A stretch of 64,000 bases of DNA from Poseidonibacter ostreae. GTDB taxonomy: Bacteria > Campylobacterota > Campylobacteria > Campylobacterales > Arcobacteraceae. Under the pieces are notes generated by a model. The model searched no databases. It was not told where the DNA came from and was given only the letters and a program-made list of their open reading frames with translations. The position numbers and the translations under genes were made by a program. The stretch lies in the NCBI RefSeq assembly GCF_009208055.1, contig NZ_WFKI01000008.1, positions 1-64,000 of the forward strand. Reading direction: 5' to 3'. This document shows, in pieces, positions 35,612-44,278 of this stretch (position 1 is the stretch's first letter; every line of letters begins with the position of its first letter).

Positions 35612-36172
35612 TTATCTTATCATACTCAATATATTATTTATTATAATATCACTATCTTTTTGAGAGTGATTATATTTACCATATACATGAAAGCCATGAA
35701 TAAATGTGATAATAGTAAGAGCCATTGCCTTTGGATCTGCACTAAATTCACCTAATTTTGTAGCTTCTTTAAGATTTGTTTCCATTTGAGAACATATATG
35801 ATCAAAATATTGTTTTGGAATACTATATGTCTCTTCATCCATAAACTGTTTTTCTCTCATGGTGTTAGAGAATAAACAACCTTTAAAATTATCTCTAAAT
35901 TTAAAACTTTGAAAAAATAACTCAATTCCTTTTTTACCAGGGTTGCTTTTTAATATATTCAATTTTTGTGATGACCATTTAATATAATAATTATCTAATG
36001 AATCTTTAAAAAGTCCTTGTTTATCTTTAAATAAAGAATACATAGTTCTACGATTTAAACCTGTGTGCGAAACTAATTGGGCCATAGATACACCTTCATA
36101 TCCTTTTTCCCAAAATATTTCCATTGCACTATCAAGTACTTTTTCTAAATCATATTCTACAGGTCTCGCCAT
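35612..36172 (-). CDS. TetR/AcrR family transcriptional repressor
   Basis: A 186-aa regulator whose N-terminal HTH is evident (VLDSAMEIFWEKGYEGVSM then LVSHTGLNRRTMYSLFKDKQGLF). The C-terminal ligand-binding half is helical and of unknown ligand. It is the first gene of a leftward trio; its operator (36195-36216) lies 23 bases upstream of the start codon, and two further copies precede the dehalogenase-like and peroxiredoxin-like genes, so autoregulation and a local regulon are likely. Confidence 0.92.
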   Translation of the reverse strand: MARPVEYDLEKVLDSAMEIFWEKGYEGVSMAQLVSHTGLNRRTMYSLFKDKQGLFKDSLDNYYIKWSSQKLNILKSNPGKKGIELFFQSFKFRDNFKGCLFSNTMREKQFMDEETYSIPKQYFDHICSQMETNLKEATKLGEFSADPKAMALTIITFIHGFHVYGKYNHSQKDSDIIINNILSMIR

Positions 36173-36194
36173 TATTCTATCTCCATTTACACTA

Positions 36195-36216
36195 TTATAG
36201 AATATTGATTCTATAA
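36195..36216. promoter_or_regulatory. TetR operator copy 3 (autoregulatory)
   Basis: Perfect inverted repeat TTATAGAAT, ATTG, ATTCTATAA (9-4-9), 23 bases upstream of the tetR start codon. It differs from copy 1 by one base in the centre. Confidence 0.78.
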
Positions 36217-36258
36217 TGTCAAGTGTTTTATGTATTTTATTAAAAAGATTTTATTTTA

Positions 36259-37332
36259 TTATCTTCTTTTACCCATTGAATAATCAATTATATATTGTGC
36301 AATATCATCTAAATGCACTATATCTTTAACTGCACCTGCTTTAATGGCTTTTGCTGGCATTCCAAAAACAACACAACTTATCTCATTTTGTGCTACTGTA
36401 TATACATTATTATTAAACATGTCTTTCATACCAATTGTACCATCATCACCCATTCCTGTCATAATAATAGCCATTGCACTTGAACCTATTACATTATTAA
36501 CTGATCTATATAATACATCAACACTTGGTTTATGTTGGCTTACTTTTTTTGTATCTAATAGTTTAGTTTTATATTCTAGTCCATTTTTTACCACAGTTAA
36601 ATGCATATTTCCAGGAGCTAAATAAGCATGCCCTCTTTCTAAAAGCATTCCATCTTTTGCTTCTTGTACATTTACATTAGAGTTATCATTTAATCTATGA
36701 GCAAAGGAGTTAGAAAAACCATAAGGAATATGTTGAGAAATTAAAATAGGAGGTAAATTTTCGGGTAAATTTTGAAATACTTTTAATAAAGATTCAACAC
36801 CACCAGTTGAAGAGCCAATTGCAATTAGTTTATATCCAGAACCTCTTGTAGGAGTTGATGGGATTACTTCATCAGGATGAATTTTATATTCAACTGCATT
36901 AGTATTTTTAGTTTTTGATACTAATGCCTTTGGTTTTTTTAATGTATATCTTTTAAGTAAAAAAGTTAAATTTAATAGAGTCTCTTTTATTCTCTTTTGA
37001 AAAGATATCATTGATTCTCCACCTTCAGGTTTAGGAATAAAACCTACAGCCCCATCATCAAAAATATCATTTCCTCTTACACTCTCACCTGAAATTACGA
37101 CAGCTGGCATAGGATGTAAACGCATTAAGTTTCTTAAGAAAACTACACCATTCATTTTTGGCATATTAATATCAATTGTTACAATATCTGGTTCATACTG
37201 CTTAATTTTTTCTCTTGCATCAAATGCATCTACAGCCATAGATATAACTTCAAATTCATCTATTTCATTTATCATATCTTTTATAATTCTTCTCATTGAA
37301 GGAGAATCATCTATAACTAAAACTGTATACAC
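36259..37332 (-). CDS. cheB: Chemotaxis protein-glutamate methylesterase/deamidase CheB
   Basis: Demethylates and deamidates chemoreceptors. The receiver domain (1-125) has the acidic pair D8/D9 and phosphoacceptor D54 (TIDINMP) with K101; a linker follows, and the C-terminal methylesterase domain (about 165-357) has the catalytic triad S175 (GSSTGG), H201 (SQHIP) and D297 (GMGDDGT). Having a receiver domain differs from C. jejuni CheB, which lacks one. The start is GTG at 37332. It is the last gene of the cheY-cheA-cheR-cheD-cheB operon. Confidence 0.95.
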   Translation of the reverse strand: MYTVLVIDDSPSMRRIIKDMINEIDEFEVISMAVDAFDAREKIKQYEPDIVTIDINMPKMNGVVFLRNLMRLHPMPAVVISGESVRGNDIFDDGAVGFIPKPEGGESMISFQKRIKETLLNLTFLLKRYTLKKPKALVSKTKNTNAVEYKIHPDEVIPSTPTRGSGYKLIAIGSSTGGVESLLKVFQNLPENLPPILISQHIPYGFSNSFAHRLNDNSNVNVQEAKDGMLLERGHAYLAPGNMHLTVVKNGLEYKTKLLDTKKVSQHKPSVDVLYRSVNNVIGSSAMAIIMTGMGDDGTIGMKDMFNNNVYTVAQNEISCVVFGMPAKAIKAGAVKDIVHLDDIAQYIIDYSMGKRR

Positions 37333-37363
37333 TCTAAAAAACCACCCTATTTATTATATAAAG

Positions 37364-38041
37364 CTAGAAAAGTTCGATTTCCATTTCAGGTTCCTCTGAT
37401 TTATCTTCCATACCAAATAAATCAACACCACCAACATATTCTTTGATAACAGGAGCTTTTGTAATCTCTTTTTGTAAAGATTTTTCCTCTAGTAAAATTT
37501 TACTATCAGTTTCACTTTTTTGAGTAACTTTAATAAATGTTTCAAACTCATTTGCAAGTAGAATTAATCTACCATGCTCACCTCTTGTATGTTCACTCAT
37601 TAGTTGAAAGCCCTCAGACTTACAAAAATCTTTTGCGAACTCAACATTTCTATGTCCTATTGATTCAGATGAAACATTTAATTGCATAATATCTGCACCA
37701 CCTGATATTTTTGCAAACATATTATTTTTATTACAACCTAGTTTGTACATTTCATTAAGCATTGCTTCAACTGAATAAAGACCATACTTCATATCATCAT
37801 TACTATTATTACTACTTGGAAGTAAAAAGTGATTCATTGCTTTAATTTTAGTAACTTTATCATAAAACATAATAGCAACACAAGAACCTAGAAGTGTTTT
37901 AAATGCTATTTGTTCTATATCATTACCAACAGCAAATTCTCCACCAATTACAGTATGAGTACATAAACCTTTTGTTTTTTGTGTAAATCTTATAGCTGAA
38001 GCTTTTTCAATGCTTCCATCTTTATGTCCAATTACAATCAA
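37364..38041 (-). CDS. cheD: Chemoreceptor glutamine deamidase CheD
   Basis: Deamidates receptor glutamines and can bind CheC/CheY. Catalytic Cys54 is in LGSCVAIMFYD and His71 in MNHFLLP; SGGADIMQ further on is also conserved. At 225 aa it is longer than usual: about 60 residues form an acidic C-terminal tail that ends VDLFGMEDKSEEPEMEIELF and may be a docking segment. Its ATG overlaps the cheR stop by four bases. Confidence 0.92.
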   Translation of the reverse strand: MIVIGHKDGSIEKASAIRFTQKTKGLCTHTVIGGEFAVGNDIEQIAFKTLLGSCVAIMFYDKVTKIKAMNHFLLPSSNNSNDDMKYGLYSVEAMLNEMYKLGCNKNNMFAKISGGADIMQLNVSSESIGHRNVEFAKDFCKSEGFQLMSEHTRGEHGRLILLANEFETFIKVTQKSETDSKILLEEKSLQKEITKAPVIKEYVGGVDLFGMEDKSEEPEMEIELF

Positions 38042-38883
38042 AATGCTTCCTTTTCTTTAATGAAAATATTTTGTCCTACTCTTTTTACATAATTAACTAA
38101 ATCTTGGGGGTTTTCAGAATGACCTAAGTATAAAGTTCCCCCAATTTTTAAATGTGAAAAAAGTTTTTTTAATATTTTATTCTGATCTTCCGCTGAAAAA
38201 TAAATAAGTACATTTCTACAAAATACAATATCAAATTGATTTTTTGAAAAAGGATATGTATTGTCATTTAAATTCATAACTTGAAATGTAAGCATTTTTT
38301 TTAATTCATCTTTTACTTTTATAAGAATCTCTTCTCCAGCTAAGTTTTTTTCTATTCTTCTTTTAAAGTATTTTGAGGGTTTAATCCATTCAGGGAATTC
38401 TTTTGATGATTTAGAATACCTATATACACCATTTGCAGCATACTGTAATACATTTGTATCTATATCTGTTGCAATTACAGAAGCATTTAGTTTTTTCCCA
38501 ATTTCATCTTGAACTTCTAAAAGAGTCATAGCCATTGAATATGGTTCTTCACCTGTTGAAGATGCAGAACAATACATATTTATTTTATTTCCAGATTTTG
38601 CAAGCTGGGGAATGGCTCTATTTTTTAAATCTAAAAAATGAAAATCTTCTCTAAAAAAATGTGTTTTATTTGTAGTAAAAGAGTTAATAAATTCAGTAAC
38701 ATAGGAACCTTCTTCAACTAAATGAAGAAGATCCATAATATCACCTTTATATTTACTATCTCTTTTTAATTTATCAATTCTATTAGAGATCATAATATCT
38801 TTATTATCAGCTAATGTTATTCCAGTTAATCCATAAAGAATTTTCTTTACTCTATTATGAACGTCATCTGTTGTATACTTCAT
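38038..38883 (-). CDS. cheR: Chemotaxis protein methyltransferase CheR
   Basis: Methylates receptor glutamates with SAM. The N-terminal helical domain is followed by the SAM-binding CSASSTGEEPYSMAM and VIATDIDTNVLQYAANGVY; IVFCRNVLIYF is the conserved motif post-IV. Starts one base after the cheA stop codon. The 281-aa length is typical. Confidence 0.95.
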   Translation of the reverse strand: MKYTTDDVHNRVKKILYGLTGITLADNKDIMISNRIDKLKRDSKYKGDIMDLLHLVEEGSYVTEFINSFTTNKTHFFREDFHFLDLKNRAIPQLAKSGNKINMYCSASSTGEEPYSMAMTLLEVQDEIGKKLNASVIATDIDTNVLQYAANGVYRYSKSSKEFPEWIKPSKYFKRRIEKNLAGEEILIKVKDELKKMLTFQVMNLNDNTYPFSKNQFDIVFCRNVLIYFSAEDQNKILKKLFSHLKIGGTLYLGHSENPQDLVNYVKRVGQNIFIKEKEAF

Positions 38884-40980
38884 TTATGAAGCTTTTCTTG
38901 CTTTATTTATACCTCTTTCGATATTAATTTGAGCATTAATAATACCTACAACATCTAAGATAAGACCAATACTTCCATCTCCTCTTACAGTTGCTGCTCC
39001 AATTCCCTCAACAGATCTAAAGTTTTTATCTAAAGGCTTAACAACAACTTGATGTTGATTTAAGAACTCATCAATAGATAAGGCAACTTTTGTATTTCCA
39101 GATTTAACAACAATTAACATACCATCTTCTAAATTTTCAAAACTATTTTCAAGTCCAAATAATTGATGTATTCGTACAACTGGAATAAACTCTTCTCTTA
39201 ACATTAATAAATCTTGAGTTCCATCACCAATTTTTTTAATCATATCAGATGTTGGTTGTAATGACTCAACAATAGAAGATAATGGTAAAATATATTTTTG
39301 ATCACTAACTGCAATATCTAAACCATCAAGAATAGCAAGAGTTAAAGGTAACATAATTGTTAAAACTGTACCCTCACCTAATGTAGTATCTAGTTTTAAA
39401 TCTCCACCTAGTTTTTGAATATTTGTTTTAACAACATCCATTCCAACACCACGTCCTGAGATTTCTGAAATTTGATCTGCTGTTGAAACTCCAGCACCAA
39501 ATACAAGCATTGCTTTTTCATTATCATTCATATTATTATATTGATTTTCATCAATTTGACCTTGATCTAGTGCTTTTTGGGCAACTTTTTCTATATCAAT
39601 TCCTCTTCCATCATCTTCTATTGTAATAATCATTTGTCCATTAGCTTGTTCAGCTGAAATTATAATAGAACCAATATCATGTTTTCCAGAAGCTTCTCTT
39701 TCTTCTGGTGTTTCTAAACCATGATCAAGTGAATTTCTAATAACATGCATTAAAGGATCAGTTAATCCTTCAATCATTGCTTTATCAATTTCAACATTAT
39801 CACCAAAGTGTTTGAATTCAACTTTTTTACCAAGTTTCTTAGAAATATCTCTAACAACTTTTGGAAATTTAGAATAAATAGATTCCATTGGTACCATTCG
39901 AATACTCATAATAGAGTCTTGCATATCTCTAATATGTCTTTCAAGTAACTCTAATCTTTCAAGTACAGAATTTCTTGTTTTTGAATCATCAATAGTTGAT
40001 GAAAATTGAGTAAGCATGGCATTTGTAATAACTAAATCCCCAACATTATTCATAAGTAAGTCAATTTTATCAAGATTTACTCTAATATTATTATTAGTAG
40101 AAGCTTTTTTAGTTGCTTTTTCTTTTATCTCTTTATTAACTCTAGGAGCACTTGGTTTATTAGCAGGAGGTGTTTGTTCATTTGTAATAACTGCGGCACT
40201 TTCTTCTGAAGTTTCTACTGTAGTGTTCTCAGTAGCTTCGATATTATTTGTTTGCATTACAGAATCTGGTGTTAAAGATGGAACATCATCAAAAAATCCA
40301 AAATTCTCTTTATCTTCATCATTTATATGAATATCTTTAGCATTATCAGAAGCTTCTTGTAACTCTTTATCATAGAAACCAAAGTTTTTTTGATTTTCAT
40401 CTACGTCATCCGCAAATATACCATATGATTTACTACTTTTTTGTTCATTTAAGTCATCATCAAAAAATCCAAAATTTTCATTATCTAAAGACTCTTGTAC
40501 CATAGGAATTGTAACTTCAGGAGTTTCAATTACAGGTTCTTCTTTAACAATTTCTTTAATTTCTTCTTTCTTAACAACTGTACCATTAGAATATGCACGG
40601 ATTTCTTCAAGTAAAGAAGTAGTCATTTCTGTGAATGTTTCTTTTGTTAAATCTTCTGCAACTTCTAAATCTAAGATTTCTTTCATTACATCTAAACCAT
40701 CAATTAAAGTTCCTGCCATTTCTGGTATGAATTCAATTTTATGATTTCTTAATTTATCCATCATATTTTCAACATCATGCGTAAATTCAGCAAAAAGTTT
40801 TAATTCAACAGATGCACCACTACCTTTTAAAGTATGTACATCTCTAAATAGTTGACCCATTTCATCATCTGTTAATGAGCCATTATTTTCAGCTTCTAAA
40901 AGTACATTATCAGCTGATTCAAAAAGTTCTTCAGCTTCTTCTAAAAACATTTCTCTATATTTTGAAATATCAAATGACAT
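38884..40980 (-). CDS. cheA: Chemotaxis histidine kinase CheA
   Basis: Receptor-coupled kinase that phosphorylates CheY and CheB. Order: Hpt domain (1-130, H49 in VHTLKGSG), a 160-residue linker, dimerisation domain (about 300-370), ATPase with N box HVIRNSLDHG (412-421), G boxes DDGRGID and GRGVGMD, and a C-terminal CheW-like domain (about 555-690). No receiver domain is fused, unlike CheAY of Helicobacter and Campylobacter. The linker lacks a clear P2 domain and instead carries four short repeats of the form NFGFFDD (169-177, 185-193, 199-207, 227-235). Confidence 0.96.
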   Translation of the reverse strand: MSFDISKYREMFLEEAEELFESADNVLLEAENNGSLTDDEMGQLFRDVHTLKGSGASVELKLFAEFTHDVENMMDKLRNHKIEFIPEMAGTLIDGLDVMKEILDLEVAEDLTKETFTEMTTSLLEEIRAYSNGTVVKKEEIKEIVKEEPVIETPEVTIPMVQESLDNENFGFFDDDLNEQKSSKSYGIFADDVDENQKNFGFYDKELQEASDNAKDIHINDEDKENFGFFDDVPSLTPDSVMQTNNIEATENTTVETSEESAAVITNEQTPPANKPSAPRVNKEIKEKATKKASTNNNIRVNLDKIDLLMNNVGDLVITNAMLTQFSSTIDDSKTRNSVLERLELLERHIRDMQDSIMSIRMVPMESIYSKFPKVVRDISKKLGKKVEFKHFGDNVEIDKAMIEGLTDPLMHVIRNSLDHGLETPEEREASGKHDIGSIIISAEQANGQMIITIEDDGRGIDIEKVAQKALDQGQIDENQYNNMNDNEKAMLVFGAGVSTADQISEISGRGVGMDVVKTNIQKLGGDLKLDTTLGEGTVLTIMLPLTLAILDGLDIAVSDQKYILPLSSIVESLQPTSDMIKKIGDGTQDLLMLREEFIPVVRIHQLFGLENSFENLEDGMLIVVKSGNTKVALSIDEFLNQHQVVVKPLDKNFRSVEGIGAATVRGDGSIGLILDVVGIINAQINIERGINKARKAS

Positions 40981-40994
40981 ATTAGATCCTTTTT

Positions 40995-41363
40995 TTATCT
41001 ACTTAATACGATGTTTACTGCTTTTAACAGTTGATCCGGAACAAAAGGTTTTACAATCCAACCAGTAGCACCTGCTGCCTTTCCTTTTGTTTTCATTTCA
41101 TCACTTCTTTCAGTTGTTAATACTAAAATAGGTTTTTTTGAATATTGTGGTATTTTTCTTAGTTCGCCAATAAGTGTAAGTCCATCCATATTTGGCATAT
41201 TTACGTCAGTTATTATTAAATCAAAATTAGTGCTGTTAGCTTTTGCTAAACCATCTACGCCATCAACTGCCTCAGTTACATCAGTGTAACCACCTTCGTT
41301 TAAAGCATAGTTTAACATATCTCTTAGCATTGTAGAATCATCTACGATTAAAAGTTTTGCCAT
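40995..41363 (-). CDS. cheY: Chemotaxis response regulator CheY
   Basis: A single-domain receiver of 122 aa that binds the flagellar switch when phosphorylated: D8/D9 acidic pair, phosphoacceptor D53 (IITDVNMP), T83 and K105 (VKPF). AAGGGG lies before the ATG. It is the first gene of the chemotaxis operon; cheA follows 14 bases later. Confidence 0.96.
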   Translation of the reverse strand: MAKLLIVDDSTMLRDMLNYALNEGGYTDVTEAVDGVDGLAKANSTNFDLIITDVNMPNMDGLTLIGELRKIPQYSKKPILVLTTERSDEMKTKGKAAGATGWIVKPFVPDQLLKAVNIVLSR

Positions 41364-41381
41364 ATTAGTACCCCTTAGGTT

Positions 41382-41409
41382 GTATAGTTAAAAAATTATT
41401 TAACTATAC
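41382..41409. promoter_or_regulatory. 11-bp perfect inverted repeat between pnp and cheY
   Basis: GTATAGTTAAA (41382-41392), 6-base centre, TTTAACTATAC (41399-41409). It sits just upstream of the cheY ribosome binding site and 33 bases after the pnp stop codon. No T run follows on the minus strand, so a plain terminator is unlikely; an operator or leader hairpin is possible. Confidence 0.45.
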
Positions 41410-41441
41410 TAACGTAAGAAATATTAAACTAGGGTTAATTA

Positions 41442-43622
41442 TTAAATTGAATTAGAAGCTAATTCAATTCTATCTTTACTTACTTTAAGTACTTTTATTT
41501 CTACTTCATCTCCAACACTTAAAACATCAGAAACATTTTTAACTCTTTGTTTTGAAATTTTAGAAATATGTAATAAACCTTCTCCACCTTTTGGTAATGC
41601 CATAAATGCACCAAAATCAACAATTCTTTCAACTTTTGCCATTAATACATCATCAACAGTATAAAGTTTTTCAAAGTCAAGATTTTTTGAAGGTTGTTTT
41701 CTTGAAACTGCATTATTAGAAATAGTTTTAATATGTTCACAAGCATCTAATACATTTTGCTTATTACTTCCACTTACTTTTACATTTCCACTATCTCTAT
41801 CTAAATCTATTCCTACAGAGAACTTTTCAATTATTTCTTTAATTGTTGAACCTGCTTTTCCTATAACAACCATTATTTTACTTGGATCAATTGCAAATTG
41901 TTCAATTAATGGTAAAGCTTCACTTGGAATAATATCTTCAGCTGCTGTATGCATTAAACCTAAAATATGATCTCTACCTTCTTTTGCTTGTAATAATGCT
42001 TCTTGTAAAACTGATAATTCAATTCCACCAAGTTTAATATCCATTTGTAAAGCTGTAATACCTTTTGTAGTACCTGCAACTTTAAAATCCATATCTCCAT
42101 CATGATCTTCAAGACCCATGATATCAGTTAATACAGAATAGTCACCATTTTCAACAACCATACCCATAGCAACCCCAGCAACTAAATCAGAAATTGGAAC
42201 TCCTGCTGCTTTTAAAGCTAGTGAACCTCCACAAACAGTTGCCATTGAAGAAGAACCATTTGATTCTAAAATTTCTGAAACTAATCTAACTGTATCTGTA
42301 TAATCATCATCAATAGTAGCTTCTAAAGCTTTTTTACCTAAATTACCATGACCTAATTCTCTTCTTCCTACTCCAAACATTGGTTTTGCTTCACCTACTG
42401 AGAAACCTGGGAAGTTGTAATGTAACATAAAGTTTTCAATTGAAGTTGATTTTTCAGTTAACTTTTCAAACATTTGTCCATCTTTTGGACCACCAAGTGT
42501 TGCTACAACTAAAGCTTGTGTTTCACCTCTTGTAAATAAACAAGATGAATGAGCTGATGGTAAAATATTAGTATCAATAGAAATAGGTCTAACGTCTTTT
42601 AACCCTCTTCCATCTGCTCTAACCTTATCACTTACAATCATATTTCTTACAATTTCTCTTTTTACAATAGATACAGCTTCATAAATTACTGAAAATTCTA
42701 TTTCATTCTCTTCACAATATGAGTTAGCAGAAATCATTTTAGCTACATCTTTAAGTTCAGTTGCTCTTTCACTTTTTGCTAATTTTTTAATAGCTTCAGT
42801 AATATCTGAAGAGAAATTATCTCTTACATAATCAATAACATCTTCAGAAATTGTAAACTTAACTAGTTCAACTTCTTTCATTTCTTTACAAGCAACTTCA
42901 AAACCAGCTTCATAAGTAGTATTAGCTTCAAATAAAACTTCTTGAGCAAAAGCAATTGCTTCTACTAATTGCTCTTCATTCATTTCATTTGTACTATGAA
43001 CTTTTGTAAAAGCTTCAATATCAACTTCAAGCATTTCAGATGAAGAAATAGCTTTCATTTCAATCATAAGTAATTCGTCTTTAGAACCAGCAATATATAA
43101 ATCTAATGTAGAATTTTCAAGTTCAGACATTTTAGGATTTGCAACATATTCACCGTCAATCTTAGCAACTCTTACACCACAAACTGATTTTTTAATTGGT
43201 AAGTTTGAAGTATATAAAGCAGCATTAGCAGCATTTAAAGCTAAGGCTTGTAAATCAACATCTTTATCAGCACTTAAAACCATAACTGTAATAGTTGTAG
43301 GATATACATATCCTTTAGGGAATAATGGTCTTAAACTTCTATCAATTACTCTTGAAGTTAAAGTTTCAAACTCACTTGGTTTTGCTTCTCTTTTTATAAA
43401 ACCACCTGGAAGTTTCGCTGCTGCATATGTTTTTTCAATATACTGAACTGTTAAAGGAGTAAAATCTTCACTTACAGGATTATCAAATTCACTAACTACT
43501 GTAGCTAATACAACTGCATTTCCTAATTTTGCTAATACTGACCCATTAGCTTGTTTAGCTACTTTACTAAACTCAAAAATCTCTTGTTTTTTACTTAATT
43601 CAAATTCACAAACTGTTGACAT
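41442..43622 (-). CDS. pnp: Polynucleotide phosphorylase
   Basis: 3'-to-5' phosphorolytic exoribonuclease of mRNA decay. Two RNase PH domains (about 1-220 and 310-530) have FTPLTVQY, PGGFIKREAKPSE and the C-terminal core motif TDIMGLEDHDGDMDFKVAGT; a KH domain (KIMVVIGKAGSTIKEI) and S1 domain (VERIVDFGAFMALPKGGEGLLHIS) complete the standard order. 726 aa is full length. Upstream of the chemotaxis operon on the same strand. Confidence 0.97.
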   Translation of the reverse strand: MSTVCEFELSKKQEIFEFSKVAKQANGSVLAKLGNAVVLATVVSEFDNPVSEDFTPLTVQYIEKTYAAAKLPGGFIKREAKPSEFETLTSRVIDRSLRPLFPKGYVYPTTITVMVLSADKDVDLQALALNAANAALYTSNLPIKKSVCGVRVAKIDGEYVANPKMSELENSTLDLYIAGSKDELLMIEMKAISSSEMLEVDIEAFTKVHSTNEMNEEQLVEAIAFAQEVLFEANTTYEAGFEVACKEMKEVELVKFTISEDVIDYVRDNFSSDITEAIKKLAKSERATELKDVAKMISANSYCEENEIEFSVIYEAVSIVKREIVRNMIVSDKVRADGRGLKDVRPISIDTNILPSAHSSCLFTRGETQALVVATLGGPKDGQMFEKLTEKSTSIENFMLHYNFPGFSVGEAKPMFGVGRRELGHGNLGKKALEATIDDDYTDTVRLVSEILESNGSSSMATVCGGSLALKAAGVPISDLVAGVAMGMVVENGDYSVLTDIMGLEDHDGDMDFKVAGTTKGITALQMDIKLGGIELSVLQEALLQAKEGRDHILGLMHTAAEDIIPSEALPLIEQFAIDPSKIMVVIGKAGSTIKEIIEKFSVGIDLDRDSGNVKVSGSNKQNVLDACEHIKTISNNAVSRKQPSKNLDFEKLYTVDDVLMAKVERIVDFGAFMALPKGGEGLLHISKISKQRVKNVSDVLSVGDEVEIKVLKVSKDRIELASNSI

Positions 43623-43627
43623 TTATT

Positions 43628-44278
43628 TTAATCCTTTTTTATTGTTTCTATATCTTTAAATTTTATTTCATCTAATGTATCATAATAAAAGTTAATAGAT
43701 ATAAAGTGATCTAGCTTTTTTATATAATACAAATCATCTGCAATTGACTCAATTGTTGGAATACTAGCTGTTGGTATTACAGGAGTTGCAACTGAAACTG
43801 ATTTAGCTCCTAATTTGATTGCACTTTTAATACAAGCCATCATTGTTAAACCCGTATTTAATCCCTCATCAATTAATAAAATATTTTTTTCATTTAAATT
43901 TGTTAATTTATTTCCATTTCTAAACTTTGAAACTTCATATGACAATTCATTTTCATATAAAAATTTTGACTGTCCATAAATTAAATCTAAACTAATACCA
44001 AATACTTTTACTAACTCTTCATGAATTAATACTTCTTCAGCTTCAGTTACAATTGCTATTTCACATTCATGATTACTAGGTGCAAATATTTTCTTAGAAA
44101 ACATCATATCAAGTTTTGCATTTAACTCTTTTGCAATAATACTTGCAATTGGATATCCCCCACATGATGTAGATAATACTGTCCAATCTTCTAATTTCAT
44201 ACTTTCAATTGGTAAAATATCTAATAATCTATAAGCAGCTACTTCTCTATTTTTAAAATATATTGGATCTGGTGTCAT
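43628..44278 (-). CDS. Phosphoribosyltransferase-fold protein
   Basis: A 216-aa protein with the PRPP-binding loop in NILLIDEGLNTGLTMMACI, as in type I phosphoribosyltransferases, and an N-terminal LSTSCGGYPIASIIAKELNA (pyrophosphate-loop-like). The substrate base is not identifiable. It starts at the base where lptD ends (one-base overlap), and pnp begins 5 bases after it, so it belongs to the lptD-pnp transcript. Confidence 0.75.
   Translation of the reverse strand: MTPDPIYFKNREVAAYRLLDILPIESMKLEDWTVLSTSCGGYPIASIIAKELNAKLDMMFSKKIFAPSNHECEIAIVTEAEEVLIHEELVKVFGISLDLIYGQSKFLYENELSYEVSKFRNGNKLTNLNEKNILLIDEGLNTGLTMMACIKSAIKLGAKSVSVATPVIPTASIPTIESIADDLYYIKKLDHFISINFYYDTLDEIKFKDIETIKKD

Noticed and set aside
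38884..40980. CheAY fusion as in Helicobacter
   Set aside because: The protein ends after the CheW-like domain; a separate cheY gene lies upstream.
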